From the NCBI RefSeq assembly GCF_002797755.1, contig NZ_PGFI01000011.1, forward strand, positions 1,116,001 to 1,180,000: 64,000 nt of DNA, read 5' to 3'. The number at the start of each line of letters is the position of its first letter. The first letter of the stretch is position 1. Under the pieces are notes generated by a model that saw nothing but the letters and a program-made list of their open reading frames with translations, searched no databases and was not told the DNA's origin. This stretch comes from Brevirhabdus pacifica. GTDB lineage: Bacteria > Pseudomonadota > Alphaproteobacteria > Rhodobacterales > Rhodobacteraceae. Position numbers and translations under genes: made by a program. Below, in pieces: positions 1 through 8,675 of the stretch.

Positions 1-167
1 GCGTCGGGGCCCGCCAAGTCTGGCGGCAATCCCGCCGGGCGTCCGCGCCTGCGGAACCCGGCCCGGTCGCGGCCGCTTCGGGCGCTTTCGGCGATGCGGT
101 GGGCGATTTCGGGCGCGGACATCCCCGCCGCCCGCCGAAGCATCCATTGCAGTGATGCCTTGTCCAT
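1..167 (-). CDS. Heparinase II/III family protein, N-terminal fragment
   Basis: Only the first 55 codons lie in the window; the gene continues past its left edge. It starts with ATG at 165-167, preceded on its strand by a G-rich ribosome binding site (GGGGGGCTCG). The N-terminus has an Arg-rich stretch followed by MSAPEIAHRIAESARSG, which resembles the leader of heparinase II/III-like polysaccharide lyases (typically xMSxxEIxxRVxExxR) found in alphaproteobacterial exopolysaccharide operons. It lies back to back with a glycosyltransferase gene, which fits that role. The catalytic alpha/alpha barrel and the beta-sandwich are outside the window, so the family call is inference from a short leader. 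Confidence 0.5.
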   Translation of the reverse strand, partial: MDKASLQWMLRRAAGMSAPEIAHRIAESARSGRDRAGFRRRGRPAGLPPDLAGPD

Positions 168-344
168 CGAGCCCCCCTTTGCCGCCGCCCCGTCGATCTG
201 GCCAAAGCTTGGTTAGCAAATCCTGAATTTGGAAATTTTTAAGATTTGCGGGGCGTAAGATCGCTGGCCTGAATACGCGCGGAGGTTGAGTGATATGTCA
301 AAAGTCCCACTTCATGATATTGATTTTGATAAGGTTTATTCGGA

Positions 345-1694
345 ATGAGCGCGGAGCGTCCCCGCGCGGGGATGAAGGCCGGCCAAGGGCGCGACATGCT
401 GCTCGATCCCGATCCGCAGGCCCATTCCAGCGGCGCGCAGCGTGCCCTTGCCCTGCCGGAAACCGGCATCCCCGATCCTTTCGCCCCGGTGTCAACGCCG
501 GGGTTTCTGGCTGGCCGCGGGGTGCTCATCATCGTCGAGAACCTGCCCGTTCCCTTCGACCGCCGAGTCTGGCAGGAGGCGCTGGCCCTGCGCGACGGTG
601 GGGCGGAGGTTTCGGTCATCTGCCCTGCCGGGGATGGCGCGCCCGCCGGCGAGCATCTGGTAGAGGGGATCCATATTCATCGCCACCCGCTGCCGCCCGA
701 TGCCCGGGGCGCGGCGGGTTACCTGCGCGAATACGCGGCCGCCCTGTGGCAGCAGTCGCGCCTTGCCTGGCGGATCTGGCGGCGGCGCCGCTTTGACGTG
801 ATCCACGGCTGCAACCCGCCCGACCTGATCTTCCTGGTGGCGCTTCAGTTCCGGCTGGCAGGCTGTCGTTTCGTCTTCGATCACCACGACATATCACCTG
901 AGCTTTTCGAAGCAAAATTCGGAAAACGTGGGGTTTTATGGTGGCTCTTACGCGGGGTTGAACGGCTGACCTTCGCGGTGGCCGATGTCTCCATCGCGAC
1001 CAACGAAAGCTATCGCAAGATCGCCTGCGGGCGCGGCGCGATGGCGCCCGAGAGGGTGTTCGTGGTGCGCTCCGGTCCCGACCAAGGGCGACTGCGCCGG
1101 GTTCCGGCCAACCCCCGCTGGAAGTCAGGCCGGCGTTTCCTGGTGGGCTATGTCGGGGTGATGGGCGCGCAGGAGGGGATCGACCTTTTGCTGCGCAGCG
1201 CCGAGATCCTGTGCCGCGAGCGGGGCCGGCGCGACCTGCAATTCGTGCTGGTGGGCGGCGGGCCGGAGCTTGAGGCCCTTCGCGCCCTCAGCCGCCGAAT
1301 GGGGCTGGAGGATGTGGTGAGCTTTCCCGGACGGCTGCCCGATGCGGATCTGTTCGAGATGCTGTCGACGGCGGACATCTGCGTGAACCCCGACCGGGTC
1401 ACGCCGATGAACGATCTGTCGACCATGAACAAGATCCTGGAGTACATGGTCTTCGCCAAGCCCATCGTGCAGTTCGACGTGACCGAAGGGCGGGTCTCGG
1501 CGGGGCCGGCCTCCCTCTACGCCCGCGCCAACGACCCCGAGGATTTCGCCGACCGGATCGAGGCGTTGCTGGCCGATCCCGAGATGCGCCATGTCATGGG
1601 CCAAGCCGGGCTGAAGCGCCTGCGCGAAGGGCTTTGCTGGCCGCAGCAGGTGCCGGCCCTGCATGCCGCCTATCGCCGGGTGCTGGGGTTGTGA
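345..1694 (+). CDS. Glycosyltransferase family 4 (GT-B fold)
   Basis: 449 aa, predicted cytoplasmic retaining glycosyltransferase acting on a nucleotide-sugar donor. The first 60 residues are poorly ordered. The N-terminal GT-B domain then begins at GVLIIVENLPVPFDRRVWQE, typical of GT4 enzymes of the WsaF/PimB type. The C-terminal domain has VGGGPELEAL and the donor-site helix NKILEYMVFAKPIVQFD, with Glu about 366. Length is normal. The start at 345 has only a weak ribosome binding site (AAGG at 331-334), and an in-frame ATG at 372 is an alternative. The gene overlaps a possible GTG start of the downstream polymerase gene (GTGA), so the two are probably co-transcribed. Sugar specificity cannot be read from the sequence. 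Confidence 0.85.
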   Translation: MSAERPRAGMKAGQGRDMLLDPDPQAHSSGAQRALALPETGIPDPFAPVSTPGFLAGRGVLIIVENLPVPFDRRVWQEALALRDGGAEVSVICPAGDGAPAGEHLVEGIHIHRHPLPPDARGAAGYLREYAAALWQQSRLAWRIWRRRRFDVIHGCNPPDLIFLVALQFRLAGCRFVFDHHDISPELFEAKFGKRGVLWWLLRGVERLTFAVADVSIATNESYRKIACGRGAMAPERVFVVRSGPDQGRLRRVPANPRWKSGRRFLVGYVGVMGAQEGIDLLLRSAEILCRERGRRDLQFVLVGGGPELEALRALSRRMGLEDVVSFPGRLPDADLFEMLSTADICVNPDRVTPMNDLSTMNKILEYMVFAKPIVQFDVTEGRVSAGPASLYARANDPEDFADRIEALLADPEMRHVMGQAGLKRLREGLCWPQQVPALHAAYRRVLGL

Positions 1695-1696
1695 GC

Positions 1697-2884
1697 ATGG
1701 GGGCCGACCCCCATACGGACCCCTTCGCCCCGGTGGGCCGGGGCCTCGCCGGGCCCCATCCAATCAACGTCCTGCTGATCGCTCACGGCGCCCTGTTCCT
1801 GGGGTTCGATTACCTGCCCGGGGCGTTGCGGACGGCGGCGGCGGGCGGATTGCTGGTGGCCTATCTGGGCGTGATCCTGGCGGGGCTTCGCGTGAGCGCG
1901 GATCCCGAGGGCTTGGGGGCGGGCGGCGGCATCCTACCTCTCGCGGTCCTGATGGGATGCTGGGCGCTGGCGGTGGCGTGGCGCCCGGAGGGGCACCCCC
2001 CGGCGCTGGAGCCTGCCCTGCGCCAGGTCGCGACCTACGGGGCGCTGCTGGCCTGCCTGGTGATGCGATCGCGGATCGCGCCCGGTGTGCTGTTGACGCT
2101 GGCCGTGGGGGTGGCGATCTCGGCCCTGATGCACGCGCTGTTGTTGCCGGCGGAATATCTCAACGGGCGGGCGCGGCTGGCGCCATATTCGGCCAACCTT
2201 CACAGCTCGGGCTATGGGCTGGTGGCGGCGATGCTGATCGTGGCGCATCTGAGTGAACGCGGTTGGCCGGGCAGACCGCTTCGACTGACCCTGATGGCCG
2301 GGTTGGCGATACTGCTTCTGGGCAACGGGGTGCGCACGCCCTTGGTCTTCCTGGCCTGCTACATTCTTCTGGTTTGGGTCAGCGGTGGGCGCCGCCCGGT
2401 GCTGCCGTCGCCGCTTTCCGTACTGGCCTTGGCTCATGTGGTGATCCTGGTGCTTTTGTTGCTGCTTCTGCCGGGCTGGGAAAGGCTGGACATTCTGGCC
2501 AGTGGCCGGCTTGCCAATTACGCCGAGCGGTTCGCGCTTCTGTGGCAGCGGGGCGGCGGCATCTTCCTGGTCGGCACCGGTCCGGGCAGCGACCTTCTGC
2601 GCACCGGCGTCTGGTGGTGGGAGGAGAAGGATTCCCACAGCGATCTGCTCAAGATCCTGTGGGAGGGGGGGCTGGTCGGGTTCCTGGCGATGCTGTGGTT
2701 CTGGGTATCGCTGGCCATGCGCCACGGGGGCACGATGATGGCGCTGTCGGGCGCGGTGCTGTTGTCCTCGGCCATCTCGAACGGCTATTTGGCGCGACCG
2801 AACCCGGCCTTTCTGCTTTTTGCCTGTGCCGCCGCGCGGCTGGCCTGGCAGGAGGGGCGCGGCGCGTCCCGGCCTGCGGCATGA
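1697..2884 (+). CDS. O-antigen ligase / polysaccharide polymerase family membrane protein
   Basis: 395 aa and almost entirely hydrophobic, with about ten predicted transmembrane helices. The Wzy_C-like part contains GNGVRTPLVFL in a helix and, after a large periplasmic loop, GTGPGSDLL and the conserved DSHSDLLKILWEGGLVGF pattern (His, then Glu-Gly) seen in O-antigen ligases and Wzy-type polymerases. Such proteins join or polymerise lipid-linked oligosaccharides on the periplasmic face. ATG at 1697 was chosen; GTG at 1691, overlapping the stop of the upstream glycosyltransferase, is equally possible. Its last 100 bases overlap the 3' end of the convergent flippase gene. Polymerase versus ligase is not resolvable here. 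Confidence 0.8.
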   Translation: MGADPHTDPFAPVGRGLAGPHPINVLLIAHGALFLGFDYLPGALRTAAAGGLLVAYLGVILAGLRVSADPEGLGAGGGILPLAVLMGCWALAVAWRPEGHPPALEPALRQVATYGALLACLVMRSRIAPGVLLTLAVGVAISALMHALLLPAEYLNGRARLAPYSANLHSSGYGLVAAMLIVAHLSERGWPGRPLRLTLMAGLAILLLGNGVRTPLVFLACYILLVWVSGGRRPVLPSPLSVLALAHVVILVLLLLLLPGWERLDILASGRLANYAERFALLWQRGGGIFLVGTGPGSDLLRTGVWWWEEKDSHSDLLKILWEGGLVGFLAMLWFWVSLAMRHGGTMMALSGAVLLSSAISNGYLARPNPAFLLFACAAARLAWQEGRGASRPAA

Positions 2885-4251
2885 GTGGGCGTGCGCTCCC
2901 CGAGGCGGTCGCGATCCTCGCGCCAGAGCGAAAGGGCCATGCCGCCGTCGGCCAGGACCCCGCCCGCGGCCACGGCCATGGCGACCCCCGCCGCCCCCCA
3001 TTCGGGCGCCAGCAGCAGGGCAACCAGGGTCAGCACGGCCAGCCGCAGAAGCCCGTAGCGGCGCACCACCTCGGCCCGGTCCGACATCAGAAGCTGGTAG
3101 GAGGCGCCGGCCCAGACCGCGTTGGCCGCAGCCGCCAGGGCGATGAACCCCAGGGGCAAGGCAGCCGCGCGGTAGGCTGGCGGCAGCACCCCCTCCAGCA
3201 CCGGTCCGGCCAGCAGGATAGAGAGGGCCAAATAGGCCAGGGCCGGCACCCCGGCCATCAGGCCGATCGCGCGGCGGCTGCGGGCAAGGCCGGGCCGGTC
3301 GCCGGCGCGGGCCTGTCGGGCCAATCGCGGGCAGAAAGTTGCCCCGACCGAGCCTGTCAGCAGGCTGGGCAGGTTCCCGAGCCGCAGCGCCACCTCAAGC
3401 TGGGCGACGGCGGCGGCCGCGACGCCGGGGGAGCTGGTGGCGGCGGCCAGGAACAGCGGCGCGCGAACCGACAGGGCGTTCAGCCCCTGGGCCTGCAGGA
3501 CGGGCCAGCCGCTGCGCAGAAGGGCCAGGCATTCGGCCCGGCCGAAACGGGCCGGCAAGCGGCTTTCGCGGCGGCGTCTCAGTGCCAGGTGGCGCAGGAA
3601 AAGCTGAACGATGACAACGGCCCAACTGGCCAAGGCCAGTGCCGGAACCGCCCATTGGGCGCCAGCCAACCCCACCAGCCCCAGCGTCCCCAGTTGCAGC
3701 ACCAGCGCCTCGGGCGCCTGGGCGGCCAGGTTATGGCCCAGACCGCGCAGCTGCCCGACCAGAAGCCCGATGAGCACATGGGCCGGAAGCGCCGCGACCA
3801 TGGCCCATCCCGTGACCGGGTCCAGCCCGCCCGAGAACCCGGGAAGCCACCCAGCCAGCAGCAGGATCGCGGCCAGCATCGCCACCAACACGCCGGTCAG
3901 GGCACTCATCGCCAGGCCCGCGGCGGCCAGCCGTGCGCCCGGATCGCTGCCGGTCCCGCCCGCTTGGCGAGTAAGCGCCAGCAGGCGGAGCGAGGCTTGG
4001 TCCATACCCAGGGGGCCCAGCACCCGCACCAGCCCCAGCGCGGCGTAGCAGAGGGCGAAGACCGCCATCTGCGCCATGCTCAGCCGGTTGGCGAGATAGG
4101 CCAGAAGGATCAGCTGTCCCCCAACCCCCAGCAGCCGCAGCCCGAGCAGCAGCAGGGCCGAACGGCCCAGCCCGGCCGTGCCTGGCCCAACTGTGCTTGG
4201 CCCGGCCGAGGCCCGACCGCTCCGCGCCCTTCGTAGAAAGGAAAGTTCCAT
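2785..4251 (-). CDS. Polysaccharide flippase (MOP/Wzx-like membrane protein)
   Basis: About 488 aa from ATG 4251, with 12-14 hydrophobic segments beginning at residue about 28 (SALLLLGLRLLGVGGQLILL). The organisation resembles Wzx/PST members of the MOP exporter superfamily, which move lipid-linked oligosaccharide units to the periplasmic side. The last 50 residues are Arg-rich, cytoplasmic in character, and overlap the polymerase gene in antisense. The start is uncertain: the reading frame stays open upstream to 4449, the ATG has no strong ribosome binding site, and it lies base-to-base against the divergent glycosyltransferase start at 4250. With the neighbours it completes a Wzx/Wzy-style export set. 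Confidence 0.75.
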   Translation of the reverse strand: MELSFLRRARSGRASAGPSTVGPGTAGLGRSALLLLGLRLLGVGGQLILLAYLANRLSMAQMAVFALCYAALGLVRVLGPLGMDQASLRLLALTRQAGGTGSDPGARLAAAGLAMSALTGVLVAMLAAILLLAGWLPGFSGGLDPVTGWAMVAALPAHVLIGLLVGQLRGLGHNLAAQAPEALVLQLGTLGLVGLAGAQWAVPALALASWAVVIVQLFLRHLALRRRRESRLPARFGRAECLALLRSGWPVLQAQGLNALSVRAPLFLAAATSSPGVAAAAVAQLEVALRLGNLPSLLTGSVGATFCPRLARQARAGDRPGLARSRRAIGLMAGVPALAYLALSILLAGPVLEGVLPPAYRAAALPLGFIALAAAANAVWAGASYQLLMSDRAEVVRRYGLLRLAVLTLVALLLAPEWGAAGVAMAVAAGGVLADGGMALSLWREDRDRLGERTPTHAAGRDAPRPSCQASRAAAQAKSRKAGFGRAK

Positions 4252-5512
4252 GCCCCTGTCGACCCTCAAGGCTGCTGCGTCCGGGCCCGTGTCCCCCAGG
4301 GTGGCGGCCACGTCCGACCCCAGCGTTACACCCGGGCCGGTTAACGGATCGGTAACTCTGACCCCGGACCTGGCGGGGCGGCGGATCCTGATCTGTGGCC
4401 CGGTGGCCCCGGCCCGTGGGGCGGCGCGGGGCGGGTATGAAAGCGCCAACCTGCGCCTGTCGCTCCTGCTGCGGTCTTGCGGCGCGGAGGTGTTGCCGCT
4501 GGCCTATCCGCCCACACTCGGACTTGGCGCGGTCGCGAAATTGCTGCGCTACCGCAAGGGGTTCGCGGGATTGCGCAGGGATCTGGCAGCCGAAGCAGGG
4601 CGCGGCGATGAAGGGGCGGCCAGTCCTCGATTGGTCCATTTCACCCCGCTTTTCCGGCAGTTCGCCTTGCAGGAGTTGCGCCTTCTGCGACAGGCGCGGG
4701 CGGCGGGCTTCGGGGTGGTCCTGGACCTGCGCGCGGGCAACAAGCTGCGCGATCACGACCGCTTCGGCCCGGCTTACCGGGCACTGCTGGCGGCCTGCCT
4801 GCGCCAGGCCCACGTCATCGCCCACGAGGGGCAGGAGCAGGCCGCCGCCTGGCAGCGGCTGGCGCCGGGCAAGCCCCTGGCGTGGCTTCCGAACTTCGTC
4901 AGCACGGCCGAGCGAGAGGGCGCCCGGCCCGAGCGTGACGCCGGGGTGGTTCGGCTGGTGCATCTAGGCACGGTGTCGCCGGCCAAGGGCGTGGACGACG
5001 CAATTGCGGTGGCGGATGCATTGGTGGGGTTGGGTTTGCGGGTGCGATTCGACGTGATCGGGCGGGCCGCGCCGGGATATGGTGCGGAACTTCAGACCCG
5101 CTGTCGCACGCGCCCCTGGGTGCGGTTGCACGGGCCCATGTCGCCCCAGGCGGCGCGGCCCCTTCTGGACCGGGCGCAGGTCTTCCTGTTCCTGACCCGA
5201 TGGCGGGGCGAAGGGCAGTCGAACGCGCTGACCGAGGCCATGGCGCGGGGTTGCGTGCCGGTGGTGACGCGCCACGGGTTCAACGCCTCGGTCGTGGGGG
5301 ATTGCGGAGTCCTGGTCGGGAATCGGGGCGACCATGGCCCGATCGCGGCGCGGATCGCGCGGCTGATTCACCAAGACGGGGGCCGCGCCCGCGCGGTCAT
5401 GGCCCGCCGCGCCATCGCGCGTGTCGAGGCCCGGTTCACCGAGGCGGCGGTGCTGCCGATCCTGCTGGATCTTTACCGGCAATCCACCCGCGCAGCGGAA
5501 AAAGACCGTTGA
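4250..5512 (+). CDS. Glycosyltransferase family 4
   Basis: 420 aa. ATG 4250 is chosen because AAAGGAAAG at 4237-4245 is a good ribosome binding site at normal spacing. The first 40 residues are Pro/Ser/Val-rich and variable. The GT-B N-domain begins at RRILICGPVAPARGAARGG; the C-domain carries LVHLGTVSPAKGVDDAI and the donor-binding segment EGQSNALTEAMARGCVPVV with the two spaced Glu residues of retaining GT4 enzymes. It would add one sugar of the exopolysaccharide repeat at the cytoplasmic side of the inner membrane. It is followed by the tRNA-Glu region on the other strand. No substrate can be assigned. Confidence 0.85.
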   Translation: MPLSTLKAAASGPVSPRVAATSDPSVTPGPVNGSVTLTPDLAGRRILICGPVAPARGAARGGYESANLRLSLLLRSCGAEVLPLAYPPTLGLGAVAKLLRYRKGFAGLRRDLAAEAGRGDEGAASPRLVHFTPLFRQFALQELRLLRQARAAGFGVVLDLRAGNKLRDHDRFGPAYRALLAACLRQAHVIAHEGQEQAAAWQRLAPGKPLAWLPNFVSTAEREGARPERDAGVVRLVHLGTVSPAKGVDDAIAVADALVGLGLRVRFDVIGRAAPGYGAELQTRCRTRPWVRLHGPMSPQAARPLLDRAQVFLFLTRWRGEGQSNALTEAMARGCVPVVTRHGFNASVVGDCGVLVGNRGDHGPIAARIARLIHQDGGRARAVMARRAIARVEARFTEAAVLPILLDLYRQSTRAAEKDR

Positions 5513-5619
5513 GAGGGCGGATCACCCACGCCCCGCAATAGATTGGGAAAAAAGGAAATAGCGCCAGTCGCGCGGGCAGCGCGCCGGGTATTCTCAGGTC
5601 ATCTTGGGGAGGGCGAGAA

Positions 5620-5694
5620 TGGCAGTCCCTAGGGGAATCGAACCCCTCTTTCCAGGTTGAAAACCTGGCGTCCTAACCGATAGACGAAGGGACC
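5620..5694 (-). tRNA. tRNA-Glu (anticodon TTC)
   Basis: The minus strand folds as a 75-nt cloverleaf with an encoded CCA (complement of 5620-5622). The acceptor GGTCCCT pairs with AGGGACT with a G-U at the first pair; the anticodon stem CCAGG/CCTGG encloses loop TTTTCAA, which gives anticodon TTC; the T arm GAGGGG/CCCCT contains TTCGATT. Discriminator base is G. Confidence 0.95.
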
Positions 5695-5712
5695 GCGTTT
5701 CTCGTAGGGCGG

Positions 5713-5741
5713 TGTTTATGAAATGGCTCCGGCGGGATCAA
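5713..5741 (-). promoter_or_regulatory. Candidate sigma-70-type promoter of tRNA-Glu
   Basis: On the minus strand TTGATC (complement of 5736-5741) lies 17 bp from TAAACA (complement of 5713-5718). The predicted start falls about 12 nt before the mature tRNA. The -10 matches the TAAACG box in front of tRNA-His in this window, which adds some support. Confidence 0.4.
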
Positions 5742-5771
5742 GAGGAAAATTCATCCTTTTGCCCGCAAATT

Positions 5772-7535
5772 TCATTTCACCTCCGCGACGTCTTCCAGAC
5801 GAAGCTGCGGACGCTGACGACCGCCCCAGTTGTTGACCTCCAGGCGGCCTGCGACATGGAAACGGCGGTGGCCGGCGTTGGTCAGCAGCGGGCCCATCGG
5901 GCCGCTCCAGCCCCCGAAACAGATCGCTTCGAGCGTGCCGGTGTCGGTGCTTCCGAACGTGACCTTGAGATGATTCTCGCCCACCTGCTTTGCAAAGCGG
6001 ATCGCCTGGTCGGGAAAGACGAAGCGGGGCGCGGGGGCACCGGCGCCGAAGGGACCGGCGGCCTCGATCTGTTCGATCATCTCGACGGTGGCGGCGCGGG
6101 GCATCAGGGCCGCATCGAGGGCCAGGTCGGCGGGGCCGGCATCACCGGCGCCCTGACGGGCCAGAAGCTCGGCCAGCCGCTCCATCGCCGGTTCCAGCCT
6201 GTCGCGCGCGAGCGACAGGCCCGCCGCCATCTTGTGTCCGCCGCCCTTTGTCAGCAGCCCCTCGGCCGCCAGTCTCTGGATCGAGGCGCCCAGATCGACG
6301 CCACTGATCGAGCGGCCCGATCCCTTGCCCTCGTCCCCGTCAAAGCCGATCACCACGGCGGGGCGGTTGGTGGCCTCCTTCAGGCGCGAGGCGACGATGC
6401 CGACAACGCCAGGGTGCCAGCCTTCGCCCGCGGCCCAAACCAGCGGGCCGTCCAGCCCCCGCTCCTCGGCCTGGGCGAGGGCGGCGTCGGTGACGCGGGC
6501 CTCGATCTCGCGGCGTTCGGCGTTCAACTCGTCAAGCTTGTCGGCGATGGCGCGGGCCTCGGCCGGATCGGTCGTGGAAAGCAGTCGCGCCCCCAGGTCG
6601 GCCGCGCCGATGCGCCCGCCCGCGTTGACCCGCGGACCCAAAAGGAACCCTAGGTGGTAGGAGCTTGGCGGCCCGTCCATCCGCGCCACATCGGCCAGTG
6701 CGACCATGCCCGGCCGCCGCCGCTGCGCCGCGACCTTCAGCCCCTGGCGCACCAAGGCCCTGTTCAGCCCCACCAGCGGCGCCACGTCGGCCACGGTCGC
6801 AAGCGCCACCAGATCCAGCATCGACAGCAGGTCCGGCCCCTTGGTGCCGGCCTCGCGCAGGCGGCGATTGACCTCGACCAGCAGCAGAAAGACGACCCCG
6901 GCGGCACACAGATGGGCAAGGGTGCCATCCTCGTCCTGGCGGTTGGGGTTCACGACGGCATGGGCGGGGGGCAGGGTCTCGCCGCCCAGATGGTGATCCA
7001 GCACGACCACCTCGCAGCGCGCGCGGCGCATGGCGGCCGCGATCGGCTCGTGGCTGAGGGTGCCGCAATCGACGCAGACGATCAGGTCGTGGGCATCGGC
7101 AAGCTGTTCCATCGCCGGCACGTTGGGGCCGTAACCCTCGTCGATGCGGTCGGGAATGTAGAGGGTGGCGCCGTGGCCCATCTGGCGCAGCCAGTCCAGC
7201 AGCAGCGCCGCAGAGGCGCCGCCATCCACGTCGTAGTCAGCGAAGATGGCGATGCGCTGACGCTCGCGCAGGGCGTCGAGCAGACGCGCCGCCGCCTTTT
7301 CCATGTCCCGCAGGCTGCGCGGGTCGGGCATCAGGTCCCGCAGGGCGGGTGTCAGGAACCCGGCCGCCGCCTCGGGCAGGACGCCGCGCCGGACCAGCAC
7401 CCGCGCCACGGCGTCGGGAAGGCCCGTCGTCTGGCACATGGCCTCGGACAGGCGCACCTGCTCGGGGTCCAGCCCGACCCAGCGGCGGCCGGTGGCCGAG
7501 GCCTCGACATCCAGGAAGGCGCGGGGCGGGGCCAA
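5772..7535 (-). CDS. recJ: Single-stranded-DNA-specific exonuclease RecJ
   Basis: 587 aa, the usual length for RecJ, a 5'-3' ssDNA exonuclease of recombination and mismatch repair. The DHH phosphoesterase domain shows ADYDVDGGASA (about residue 98), VCVDCGT and VVLDHHLGG (about 178). The DHHA1 part contains GRSISGVDLGA and the GGGHKMAAGL motif near residue 430, and the OB-like end follows. The start is unusual: no ATG or GTG lies in frame near the expected N-terminus, so the likely start is TTG at 7535, preceded by GAGGCG and only 7 nt after the glpX stop. That spacing implies translation coupled to glpX. An ATG 32 codons further in would remove conserved N-terminal sequence. Confidence 0.93.
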   Translation of the reverse strand: MAPPRAFLDVEASATGRRWVGLDPEQVRLSEAMCQTTGLPDAVARVLVRRGVLPEAAAGFLTPALRDLMPDPRSLRDMEKAAARLLDALRERQRIAIFADYDVDGGASAALLLDWLRQMGHGATLYIPDRIDEGYGPNVPAMEQLADAHDLIVCVDCGTLSHEPIAAAMRRARCEVVVLDHHLGGETLPPAHAVVNPNRQDEDGTLAHLCAAGVVFLLLVEVNRRLREAGTKGPDLLSMLDLVALATVADVAPLVGLNRALVRQGLKVAAQRRRPGMVALADVARMDGPPSSYHLGFLLGPRVNAGGRIGAADLGARLLSTTDPAEARAIADKLDELNAERREIEARVTDAALAQAEERGLDGPLVWAAGEGWHPGVVGIVASRLKEATNRPAVVIGFDGDEGKGSGRSISGVDLGASIQRLAAEGLLTKGGGHKMAAGLSLARDRLEPAMERLAELLARQGAGDAGPADLALDAALMPRAATVEMIEQIEAAGPFGAGAPAPRFVFPDQAIRFAKQVGENHLKVTFGSTDTGTLEAICFGGWSGPMGPLLTNAGHRRFHVAGRLEVNNWGGRQRPQLRLEDVAEVK

Positions 7536-7542
7536 GTCCGCC

Positions 7543-8523
7543 TCAGCCGATGGGATGGCGGTAGGTCATGCGCCGCACCGACCCGGTCATCGAGCGCATC
7601 AGCACCGTCTCGCAGGTCAGGGCGCCGGGCTCGCGCTGAACCCCGGCCAGAAGCGAGCCGTCGGTGACGCCGGTGGCGGCGAAAATGACGTCGGCCGTGA
7701 CCATGTCGTCGCGGGTGTAGACCCGGTCAAGATCGGTGATGCCGGCTTTGGCGGCGCGGCCACGCTCGTCATCATTACGGAACAGCAGCCGGCCGAAGAT
7801 CTGCCCGCCCATGCATTTCAGGGCGGCGGCGGCAAGCACCCCCTCGGGCGCGCCGCCCGAACCCATGTACATGTCGATGCCGGTCTTGGCGCTTTCGGCA
7901 CAGTGGATGACACCGGCGACGTCGCCATCGGTGATCAGGCGGATCGCAGCACCCGTGCCGCGCACCTCGGCGATCAGGTCCTGGTGGCGGGGACGCTCGA
8001 GGATGCAGACGGTGATGTCCTCGCACGAGACGCCCTTGGCGGCGGCCAGCGCCTCGACCCGCTGGGCGGGGGTCATGTCCAGGCTGACCACGTCCGCAGC
8101 AAAGCCCGGGCCGATCGCCAGCTTGTCCATGTACACGTCGGGCGCGTGTAGCATCGATCCACGGGGCCCCATGGCGATGACGGCCAGCGCGTTGGGCATG
8201 TCCTTGGCGGTCAGGGTTGTGCCTTCCAGCGGATCAAGGGCGATGTCGACCTCGGGGCCCGAGCCGGTGGCAGTGCCGCGGCCGACCTCTTCGCCGATGT
8301 AGAGCATCGGGGCCTCGTCGCGCTCTCCCTCGCCGATGACGACCACGCCGCGGATGTCCAGCAGGTTGAGCTGGGTGCGCATGGCGTCGACGGCGGCCTG
8401 GTCGGCGGCCTCCTCGTTGCCGCGCCCGATCAGCTTGGCCGAGGCCAGCGCCGCGGCTTCGCTGACGCGGGCCAGCCCGAGCGAGAGCATGCGGTCGTCG
8501 AAGGGGATGTCTTGGTTTGGCAT
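7543..8523 (-). CDS. glpX: Class II fructose-1,6-bisphosphatase GlpX
   Basis: 326 aa, a normal length for GlpX, which hydrolyses fructose-1,6-bisphosphate (and in many bacteria sedoheptulose bisphosphate) in gluconeogenesis and carbon fixation. Metal and substrate motifs are GEGERDEAP (about residue 62), the Li-sensitive phosphatase signature DIALDPLEGTT (about 85-95) and GSGGAPEGVLAA (about 218). It lies between hom (upstream) and recJ (downstream, 7 nt away), the typical hom-glpX-recJ order of Rhodobacterales. Start ATG 8523 is clear. About 150 bp separate it from hom, so it may also have its own promoter. Confidence 0.95.
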   Translation of the reverse strand: MPNQDIPFDDRMLSLGLARVSEAAALASAKLIGRGNEEAADQAAVDAMRTQLNLLDIRGVVVIGEGERDEAPMLYIGEEVGRGTATGSGPEVDIALDPLEGTTLTAKDMPNALAVIAMGPRGSMLHAPDVYMDKLAIGPGFAADVVSLDMTPAQRVEALAAAKGVSCEDITVCILERPRHQDLIAEVRGTGAAIRLITDGDVAGVIHCAESAKTGIDMYMGSGGAPEGVLAAAALKCMGGQIFGRLLFRNDDERGRAAKAGITDLDRVYTRDDMVTADVIFAATGVTDGSLLAGVQREPGALTCETVLMRSMTGSVRRMTYRHPIG

Positions 8524-8675
8524 ATCGGATCCTTGGGAAAGCGGTCGGTTATCTAATGGCGGCCTGGTCTCAGGCGTATGACGGGCGGGCGGCGGTCAAA
8601 GCGGTCCGAAAGGCCGGGGCCGGGCCCGCCGGGGTTCCCCCAGCAATAGCCCGGCCCATGGGCCCGGAACAAGCG

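Noticed and set aside
2263-4236. 657-aa open frame on the plus strand across the polymerase and flippase genes
   Set aside because: Gln/Gly/Arg-rich composition without domains; it is a shadow of the real genes on both strands in GC-rich DNA.
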